A stretch of 64,000 bases of DNA from Macrosoma leucophasiata (taxonomy: Eukaryota; Arthropoda; Insecta; Lepidoptera; Hedylidae). A program made the position numbers and the translations under genes. This document shows, piece after piece, positions 13,201 to 22,200 of this stretch. The DNA is taken from assembly GCA_036365455.1 (NCBI GenBank), contig JAWQUS010000008.1, forward strand, positions 22,303,501 through 22,367,500, written 5' to 3'. How positions within the stretch are numbered: position 1 is the stretch's first letter; every line of letters begins with the position of its first letter. The notes below the pieces were generated by a model. It was not told where the DNA came from, searched no databases, and saw only the letters and a list, made by a program, of their open reading frames with translations.

Positions 13201-16200
13201 GTTATCATCAATCCTAATTTCCTGCGACATTTCTAACTCATATTTACACACACACACCCGACACACCCCCCCCCCCTCACCCTCCCTAAAACATGGAAGA
13301 CATTTTACAGTTACAAGTATTTCACTGATTTTATAATCTGAATATTGTGAACAGTGATGATTATGGAATAAGTACTATGAGGGAACTGGCTGCTTGACTA
13401 AAATCTATATTTGATTGATTTTGGATAAGCGGAGAGTTACCTGACTGTACACGACGAGGTCTTTAAGGATAGTGTATCTGACTCTCCACGTACTGTGTCC
13501 TGTAAGGAATCCGTTTCTAACAAGATTTTCGTCAAAACTTTTCGGAAAAAACTCTAGACAAAGTACCAGGTTTAATGTTTTTTTTTTTTGTTTATTCCCG
13601 TTGTCCCCGAACACCGTGCCCCCGTCCGACGCGACGGGGACGAGATGAGAGTATATCGTATTAATCTTATACTTAAATAAATATTATAAAGCTGAAGAGT
13701 TTGTTTGTTTGTTTGCTTGAACGCGCTAATCTCAAGAACTACTCTTCCGATTTGAAATCTTTCTTTCAGTGTTAGAAAGCCCGTTTATCGAGTAAGGCTT
13801 TAGGCTATACAACATCACGCTAAGATAAATATAAGAGGGTAGGTAACATTGCAACCGCGCGAAGCCGGGGTGTGCCGCTAGTCTTCTATAAATATAAAAG
13901 GCAAACCTGACGCACTGCCTTAGATATCAACGCACAACCGAAACAACTGTACTTAGATTAGAAACTTGAATTTTAGTACAAGTTTATTTGGAACTCGCTT
14001 ATAGACTGGACTTAGAAGGATGACAAAGATCTGAGTGGAATGGACGAAATTCCCTTAAAGAGGTAAAATGGAGGGTAAAGTTTGTATGGAAATTTTCTAA
14101 TTTCTGGACTAATGTAGCATTATGAAAATCGGTGTATATTTCCTGATAACAAGTAAATAAAAATGATCTACGTAGGCAAAGAAAAAGAATGAAGAAATAG
14201 CTTTCTACGGAGGAGAGGGGTGCTATTGGTCTTCCTTAAAGGCAAAGTAGGCGACTTTAGTTCCAGAATCCCATGTGATTTACCAAATAGTCAAAATTTA
14301 AAAACTTGGAGTAGATTTAAGACGGACTCTTTCTCACGGTCAGCTTTATGTGGCTTGCTGTCGGGGTAATGCACCAAATAGCTTGGTAATTCTAGCACCA
14401 GCACTAAAATGGGATAAAAATGAATAGCGAAGTACTGTATGTGAACTCTTATCTATCGTTTACGTCAGTACTTCTTTACACACACAGATACACATGTCAT
14501 GTCACCATCATAACCTTATAGTATAGTGATCTGTGATTAAAACGTATGGGTTAATTGAAACATGTGCTTTGATAAATAAAGTACACGCCGACGAAGTCAC
14601 GGATTAAAGCTAGTAATAATACAAAGATAGATACTAGGCCAGCTCCCAGGAACGCATTCGTTGACTCGGAGTACGGGAACTTTTTTATCTCTTACAAAAT
14701 AAATGTTAAGGTGATACCCACTGAATAACGAAGTGAAGTTTGATCAATAAAAGAAAGCTGTAGTCGAATTACATACCATTCTTGGAAACATTTTAGTTTT
14801 TCTCCTATTTCTTTACAATTCTATGAAAATATTGTATATTATGTGGATTAGACAGTATGTTCTGTATCTTCACACTCACACAAAACACTCTTACTAAGCT
14901 TGGGTTGCACCACGACTTTTGTTAAAGCTTAAGTTATTGTAACTTTTCACATCCTTTTCTAACTTAAAGAAATCTATTAAAGTTAGAGCAGGATGTGAAA
15001 TGTTACAATAACTTTAACTTTAACAAAAGTCATGGTGCAACCCAGGCTTAGTAGTACTTAATTGCTAAACTCGACAGATAGCGTGGACCGTCACACATTT
15101 CGATCCTTACAAGCCTCCCGTGCCTCTTCTGTACTCATGACTCTCTCTTCATACATGTTCGCCGATAAGACATTAGGTCGTAGATAAAAGAGTGTCTAAT
15201 ACGATGCTGTAAAGCAAAATAGTATTTTACAAGGATATTTGTATCGAATTCCCGATACACCTGTATGTAGCCAAATCGACATTAATTTTGATACTTTTGA
15301 GTTTATTAATTGGAAATGGCTTGTAGTTAGTTGTCCTTTTTTTGTAATGTACTTATTGTATATTTTTTATAATGTCAATTATTTACATATTTTCACATTA
15401 ACGTTTTTACATTTCATTTGATATTACTTTTTCTTTATAATTTCTCACATCTTTTCTGTTTGCATGTTATCTATATATTTTTCTTTATTTCTTTTGTTGT
15501 AGGTATGATATACATGGGGATGCATTTTTAACATAAGACTGTGATAGCGGACTATTTAACCTGGCGCAACACTGCTATATTGTGCTAAGTGATAAAGATA
15601 TACCGCCAAAGACTAAGTTTATTTATTCGTTGTAAATAATATAAATAGATTAGACGTAACTAGTGGATGAGAGGCGACGGGGCGGGCCGCGGTGCACGGT
15701 GAGCATGCATGCTTCGCTTTTAGTGGTAGAGACGACGGCACTAGGAGTGATCGGTGTGTGTGTGTGATACGGCAGGGGCTGTCGAAGCGCGCGTGGGGGC
15801 TGAAGCTGCGGCGGGGTGCGAGCGGCGAGCCGGCCGAGGGGGTGGTGACAGAGTTGCGGCCGCCCGAGTTAACAGAGCCGGCGGCGGACGTGACGGTCGC
15901 GCCCGGCGCTACCGCCACGCTGGCGTGCCGCGCGCTGGCCCCCCGCGCCACCGCCTCCTGGCGCAAGACCGCGCCAGAGACGCGCGCGTTGCGTTCCGGC
16001 GGCCGCTTCGCCATCACGCTGGCGGCCGATGGCCTCGCCACGCTCACCATCCACTCGTGCCGCGCCTCCGACGCGGGCGTGTACTGTTGCCTGGTGAGCA
16101 ACGAGGTGGGCGGCGTGCAGAGCTCGGCGCGGCTGACGGTGGGCGGGTGCGGGGCGCCGGGCGTGCCGGCGGTGCGCGCGCTGAGCGGCGGCGGGCTGGC

Positions 16201-19200
16201 GGTGCAGTGGGACGAGGCGGCGCCGGCGCACCTGGAGTACTGCCGCGTGGGCGAGGGCGAGTGGCGGCGCGCGACGGAGGCGCCCGCGGCGGCCGGCTCG
16301 CTGGCGCTGGAGGAGTTGCCGGCCGGCCAGTACAGCTTCCGGCTGGTGGGTGCGCGCGGCTTGGCGGGCGCGGCGTCGGCGGCGGCGACGTGCGGCGGCG
16401 GTGGCGGCTGGCAGCGCGAGCAGTTCGCGCGCCGCTACGCCGTCGAGGAGGAGATCGGTCGCGGTCGAACTGCGCGCGTCCTCGCCGCACGCGACACCGG
16501 CACCGGACACAGAGTCGCACTCAAACAGGTATCTTCATCAATAATATGTTCATCATCGTTCGTCATTTCAACCGAAAGACGTCCTTTACGAGACAAAAGC
16601 CTACCGCAAAGATGTCCACGCCACATCTAGAGAGATATGTCATTTAATTATAAGATATTGTATAAACTGCAAAGTCTATCATATCGGTTGTATATAGCTA
16701 TTAATTAGTTATCAATGGATGTCGTTTACCGACCCTAAATCGGTTAAAAATCAAAAAGGGAAAGCAAAATTTGACGCATCGGTGTGGGACTTCGGTAGCT
16801 TAGTGGTAAAGCGGCTGGACTGGTTATTTTTGGACTTTAAGGTTAAACGTTTCCTATACAAATTTGAACTGCTTTTTTTTTCTTTACTGTAATGTTTTTA
16901 TACTCAGAATGACTTAATATAGCCCTAATTTACGTACTTATTTTTTTAGCTCGTGTAATAATATAATAATAAAATGCCCTAAAAGTACGTTGTATTTACC
17001 TGAAAATAATCGACTAATTTACGCACGTAGTAGTGCGTGCGACAGAGTCAGACTGACATTGCGAGAACAAAATAGCAATACACACCAACGTCACCAACAG
17101 CGCAATCGCGACGTTGCCGCTCTGTGAGAAATAAAACCCATTATAAAATTATTTCAAGCATTTCGCGTTGTGGATCAACTCAGTGTGACCAGGTTCTAGC
17201 AACATATCATTTTAGTTGAAAAAGTGTGTTATCTCTACTACATGTGTTGTATTTATTTTTCTTTAGCGGATTATAAATTAGAAGCGGTTGCGTTTTATTT
17301 ATTTTTTAAAGACTAAAATGTATTGTCTTATCCTTCAATGATAATATTACAATAACTCGCCAGTCGCCACGTTAGGTATTATTAATCAAGGTAGTACTTT
17401 AGGCGCTTAATACACTGGCAACACAAACAATTTTTTGAAATTTCTGTGGTTTTGGCGGGAACGCGGACTAGAGCTGTGTCGCTGCGTGATATTATTTTCT
17501 AAATTTGTGTATAGTCGCGTTTTTATGTGTGAAAATGGTGGGATTTTTATCATAAAGCATTCGATAATGTTCACGAGTGTAAGAAAGTGATATTATGAAG
17601 TGAAAAATGATTTTTCGTATTGCCTCCAAAACTTCGTAAAAACTTCAGTAAAGTCCCCATCGCTTTACTGGAGCCACCCCATCATCTCATCATATTCCTC
17701 ATGGAAGCATTTAATCATCGTCATCTTCCATATGGATATTCATTAATTTAAATATATGTGAAATTCAATATGTATACGAGTGAAAGACTCTCTATCTATG
17801 GTCATGACAAATTAAAAAAAAAAATTGACTTTTCTTGATTTGGCAAGCCGTCAAGTCAAGCTTCCATTTTATTATTTTTTTTAATCAGAGTAATAATTAC
17901 TAGTAAAGTATGAAATAATGATTTTATTATTTTGTTTCGATATGTACAGAGAGACTTGGTGAGCTATGTGCTTTGTGAAATCAGTGACATTTGGTTTTGT
18001 TCTAAAGAAAAACTGTTCAGTTCACTAGAAACTTTGTATTTCGTTTTAGGTAAACGAAGAAAAGTAGCTACTGTTTGCAGATGGATGATTGTTTGGAGGA
18101 TAGTGGAGGATACAGATTGGCGCTGCACAGAGCATAGATATCTATAATCAGCCGAAAAGGAACTCGTGCTCGAATTACGATCAGCTAAATCGTTGTCATG
18201 GCGAATATATAAATATCGTAAGTAATAAATCAATATCAGTACTGTCCTGTACCTTTATTGTTATGTCATGTATATAAATATCATTGTACATGAAATGATT
18301 CACAAGTTTGTGTTATTATTATCTGAATTTTCACCCAAATCAGGGTCTATGGCAAAAATTGTCTCAAAATAGGAAAACACATAATAATATGAATAAACAC
18401 AATATGATATAGGTATGGAGATAAAAATTATACATATTTGTGCAGTAAAATTGAGTATGAATCTTTAAATATGGTACAATCTAGTTCATTAAAAATACCT
18501 TTATGATTGGTAAGGCACTGAGGCTAGGCCAGGCCGTATACAGGGATTTGGAAGACAATTCAGATGATATTATCATATTTTCACACAAACATTCTGTGAA
18601 TAAATAATTTCATGTACCTGACACAATGATATTTGAATTTATCATTCAAATACCTACCAGAAACAACTTACCAATGATTATACATTTTAATAACCTGATG
18701 TAAAATTTGTTACAGATGTGATAACAATAAAAAGTAATTTTATAAAACATATTCTATTTTTCACTTGAATAAGGGTGATATTATTACAAGCGCTGCTAAG
18801 GAATAAAAATACTTGTTTACATAAAGAGATTGGAAATTAATAAACAACACAGATAAACTCTTACCAGGTATGTGGAATTAATATCATTCTCATGTCATAT
18901 ATTATGTGCCTACTAGCGGCCCGCCCCAGCTTCGCGCGGTTGCATGTTACCTACCCTCTCTTATTCACCTTAGCATGATGTTACATAGCCTAAAGCCTTC
19001 CTCGATAAATAAGCTATGAACTAGCACTGAAAGATTTTTTCAAATCAGACCCGTAGTTCCTTAGATTAGTTCAAGCAAACAGACAAACAAACTCTTCAGC
19101 TTTATTAAATTAGTATATATAGAAAATATAAGTAATTTATTATGTAATTAACTGTTCACATTGATGGTATGTGATACAGCAGCCTATAGGAAACCAAGTA

Positions 19201-22200
19201 CATAAAAACTAGAAGGTTCTATGCATTATTTTCCCACCTCTGAAACCTAAGAAGGTCTACCTCTGTTCTGAAATTTATGGGGTTTCACTCATTGAATAGA
19301 TTTATCAGACACACCATTGATCAGATGGTAACCCATCTAATCAATACACATCAATACATATCACTAGATCACAATAATAGTGCTGAACATTTTAATTGGG
19401 ATGTAGAAATATTAAGTAATGTGATAGTGCCTATCTCCTCCAGCTCTTACTGAGTAAATAGTAAGATAAATATGTCATATTATTTTTTATCTACAGGTAC
19501 ATGGTCAGCTACAAGAAACAAGAAAACTTCTGCACTTCACCTCACTAGTGCAGTACAACCAAAAACTAATAGAAATTCATCAAAGCAAAATATCTACTTC
19601 TGCCTTTCATTTCTTATGTAGGTATATAATGTTGAGCCGTAATTGGATGAGAGATCAATAAAATAAAATTATTTCATTGTAAATATGTAGTTGCAAGATC
19701 TGGGGATATATGTCTTTGAACTGAAATGATTCTCTACAAATAATTCTTATTTGAAATATATATTGTTGGAAGCATCTTATTGAATCTTTTATTTTCCTAT
19801 AAATTATATAGATATCTAGTGCTCCACACTCTGAGCCTACCCTGTAAGGGGTGAAGATATATCTGTACAAAGATAACCTATGATATCGTAATCTACGTTA
19901 TTATTAGTTTGTGTACTAAAATGGCAAACAAGCATATTATATAGGTACTTAAATTTTTTTATGTAGGTACTTATTGAAAGTGGCAAACAAACATGCAGTT
20001 CACATTGATGATAAATAATGACTGCAGCCTATAGACACCCATACAAAGAACAGTGGTCAAAATGCAGATGTGTTACCACTACTGAGGCCTAAGGTGTTAT
20101 GCCTCTGTGCCGGAAATTACAGGGCCGTACATACCCACCTGATTGTAACACGATAGTGCTGAACACGACCATTTAGCGGCAAGTGCGGTAATGCGGTAGT
20201 GCCTACGTCCGCGAGCTCCTTCCCTGGAGCGCTACCACCAGTAAAGCTCCAATGACTTTGATAACATTGATTGCAAATGAATACTGTAGGTACCCTACAT
20301 ACATCTAGGTAGGTATAAATAAGCCGGTCAAGTCATAGTTGGTAGGCAGGGATTTTTTCAGACACCCACAACAAGAACAACGTCAAAATGCATATGCGTA
20401 ACCACTCCTGAGACCTGAGGTGTTATGCCTCTGTGCCGGAAATTACAGGGCCGTAACCCTGGGGTTCTCATGCTGTGGAATAATATTAAAAACTAATTAG
20501 TAATTTTATAATTTCACCTTCACGAACACACTGGACCGTAACTAAACTATTTTTTTCACGGATTGGAAAGTAAATAAATTAGGTTGGAAAGTAAATACAT
20601 TAGACTATTATTTTATTATGTTAGTGTCTTATATATTAAAATAATGGTTTGAACATACAAATTTACTTATGTGCGTCAGGTGGTGGCTGGTCGCGGGGCG
20701 GATGCGGTGCGGGAGTACCGAATCCTCTCGCGGGGAGCGCACGGCGCGGTGGTGCGGGCATTGGCACTGTTCGCCGAAGTACCGCGGGCGGGCGCCCACA
20801 CCATTGTGCTCGAACTGGTCGCCGGCGGGCCGCTGCTGGAGTGGGCCGCCGATGCCCCCGCCGCATACACGCAGCGCAATGTAGCGATACACACGCGTCA
20901 GCTACTCTCGGCGTTGGACTGGCTCCACGCCAACAACGTGGCCCATCTCGACGTGCGGGTGAGTTGTTGCTCAAGTTACCATATGGAGGTGGGCAGATTC
21001 GTTCTTCAGATATACATTCACATCAGTTACTCATGTCGTTATCGTCGTTCGAGTATTGTTCACTTTTATCATTTACTTGACTTGTGGGTGAGTCATGTAC
21101 TTCTGCTCCAGCGGGTGGAATGTTCAATTTCAGTTCCCAACTTTTCGTTTTTGTTATTTCACCTTTTCTATGAGATATTATTTAAACCGATTTAAAAATA
21201 ATAGTATAACCTGGTCGTGGTGTAGTAAGCGTCTGGCCCCCTCAAGAAGGGAAGAGACTCGTGCCCAGCTGTGGGACGTACAAGGGTTGACATCATTATT
21301 ATAAAAATAATTGGAATGGATAAATCGTAGTAATTTTGATTTAATTTTTTTTCCCTGCGTAGATAACTTAGATATTATTGATATTATACATATTGTTAAT
21401 GTTGTTTTTGCAATTCACACGTGGCAGAAGTAAAATCTTCAAAAATTTTCATAAGATTCACTGTATCTTCCTATTTTAATTACTCTCACGTTAAATCTTA
21501 TGAATCTACTAGCGGCCCGCCCCGGCTTCGCCCGCGCTGCTCTGCTCCTATTAGTCATAGCGTAATGTAAGCTATCCTATCTCTCAAGTTGGATCGAACT
21601 GCACATGGTATGCGAATTTTATTATAATCGGTTAAGTGGTTTAGGAGTCCATTGAGGACAAACATTGTGACACAAGATTTATATATATTAAGATATGTCT
21701 ATCTCTTTTTACTGTCGCTTTTACGTTGCATCGACTTTTAAATCATATCGATGCTAAAGAAGTTACCACTTCGAAACATAATAATAATAATGGCAACCCA
21801 TTATACGTCCCACTGCTGGGCACGAGTCGCTCCCCTTTTTTGGGGGGAGGCCTAGAGCTTACTCCATCACGCTGCTCTAATGCGGATTGGTGGTGATACG
21901 GGTTAGTGGCCAACCCGCTGTCGGAACCCTTTTCAAACCCTTTCAAGACCTCCGACAAGGTTTAGCGACTGCTATCTATCGATAGCAACCGGGACCGACG
22001 GCTTAAAATGCCCTCCGAAGCACGGTAACGCCCATTTAATTTGCCACTAGCGGTCACCCATCACACTACCCGACCGCGCCCGTAGTGCTTTACCGAGTAG
22101 ATAGTTTATGATCTACACCAGCCGTTGGGCCATGCGCGCTCCAAAACATTAATTGAGTGTATTTGCTTTAGCCGGAGAACATCTTGGTGGAACTGGGTGG

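Larger units (their letters stand above)
10601..15775 (+). other. Trio intron carrying mariner, MITEs, SINE and Helitron-like DNA
   Basis: A 5.2-kb intron between the linker and Ig exons. It holds a mariner, a tRNA-related SINE fragment, a perfect-terminal-repeat MITE, a C-rich tract near 13264, a Helitron-like element and a GGTTGCACCA-type MITE. I looked here for the second SH3 domain expected in the family and saw none. Confidence 0.55.
16529..20679 (+). other. Trio intron within the kinase domain
   Basis: A 4.1-kb intron with a T3 SINE fragment (16785-16850), one half of an inverted pair of near-identical repeats (17560-17815), a Helitron-like element (18913-19120) and two R1 copies (19975-20262, 20335-20462). 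No exon-like segment was found. Confidence 0.55.
20959..22171 (+). other. Trio intron with Helitron-like and 5S-type SINE insertions
   Basis: Holds a fragment of a LINE-type 3' end near 21225-21300 (GACTCGTGCCCAGCTGTGGG), a Helitron-like element (21509-21690) and a SINE with a 5S-rRNA-like segment (21778-22139) that ends about 30 bp before the next exon. Confidence 0.55.

Noticed and set aside
13405..13614. Minus-strand open frame with a PH-like look (GFLTGHSTWRVRYTILKDLV)
   Set aside because: Interesting by eye and ends near a GTAACT, but it has ordinary AT-rich composition, no clear acceptor or partner exon, and lies in a Trio intron on the wrong strand. Kept as a curiosity only.
15869..16520. 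Long minus-strand open frames (over 200 codons) opposite the Ig/Fn3 exon
   Set aside because: The exon is extremely GC-rich, so stops are rare in every frame. The antisense products are low-complexity Arg/Ala/Pro strings with no domain, while the sense frame has Ig, Fn3 and kinase motifs.
20629..20974. Overlapping open frames on both strands at the kinase exon
   Set aside because: Same GC artefact. Only the frame starting at 20680 gives kinase motifs and fits the splice phase.
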